5,793 nt of DNA from NCBI GenBank assembly GCA_003242525.1, contig QGUU01000175.1, positions 1-5,793 on the forward strand, in the 5' to 3' direction. Source of the DNA: Pseudomonadota bacterium (GTDB taxonomy: Bacteria; Pseudomonadota; Alphaproteobacteria; Rhizobiales; Rhizobiaceae). Every line of letters begins with the position of its first letter. The first letter of the stretch is position 1. Shown here in pieces: positions 5,714-5,793 of this stretch. A program made the translations under genes and the position numbers. Under the pieces are notes generated by a model, which was given only the letters and a program-made list of their open reading frames with translations, had not been told where the DNA came from and made no database searches.

Positions 5714-5793
5714 GGGGGGGGGGGGGGGTGGGGGCGGGGGGGGCCTTCCGCGGGGGGTGTGGGTGGCCGGGGGTTGTTTGGGGGGGGTGGGGG
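5714..5793. other. Low-quality G-run sequence at the contig end (likely artefact)
   Basis: A run of 15 G (5714-5728) is followed by almost pure G with scattered T and C to the end. Composition changes abruptly from normal coding sequence. This is typical of failing base calls at a read or contig end, and no biological feature should be drawn from it. Confidence 0.8.

Noticed and set aside
5714..5793. G-runs as a G-quadruplex or a polyproline-coding region
   Set aside because: The abrupt shift to nearly pure G at the extreme end of the sequence is better explained by failed base calling.
1..5793. CRISPR array, tRNA or rRNA genes
   Set aside because: I saw no regularly spaced direct repeats and no tRNA-like or rRNA-like conserved segments; nearly all the sequence is accounted for by protein-coding genes.

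Overview
The window looks like one short contig from a GC-rich alphaproteobacterium, probably of the Rhizobiales or Rhodobacterales type. I infer this from codon use and from the overall look of the proteins; there is no marker gene. Both ends are suspect. The left end (about 1-126) is an internal piece of an IS3-type transposase fused directly to the middle of another gene. The right end (from about 5714) collapses into runs of G that look like failed base calls.

Layout. On the + strand, a 5'-truncated family-5 ABC-transporter solute-binding protein (about 122-976) is followed 37 bp later by a BetI-like TetR regulator (GTG start, 1014-1694). A 136-bp convergent intergenic space with several hairpins follows. 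On the - strand, reading from right to left, there are: the C-terminal tail of an unidentified gene (stop at 5642-5644), a hairpin plus T-tract terminator, a promoter with an overlapping 24-bp palindrome, a trimethylamine-dehydrogenase-like FMN/4Fe-4S oxidoreductase (best start 5486, ends 3378), and, 8 bp downstream, a non-pyrrolysine MttB-family methyltransferase (3369-1831). The last two form a tight operon.

How the genes may work together (inference). MttB-family proteins without pyrrolysine can remove one methyl group from quaternary amines such as glycine betaine or proline betaine, passing it to a corrinoid protein. TMADH/DgcA-like flavoproteins oxidatively demethylate tertiary or secondary N-methyl amines. 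An operon holding just these two enzymes suggests stepwise demethylation of a betaine-like compound: a corrinoid methyl transfer first, then a flavin-dependent oxidation. The nearby BetI-type repressor, a family associated with choline and betaine control, is a plausible sensor. The palindrome over the operon's -10 box is a plausible binding site for it. The truncated transporter component could belong to uptake of the same compound. The flavoenzyme appears to lack several residues known from classical TMADH, including the cysteine that binds FMN covalently, so its substrate is probably not trimethylamine. The cognate corrinoid protein, second methyltransferase, reactivase and ETF are not in the window.
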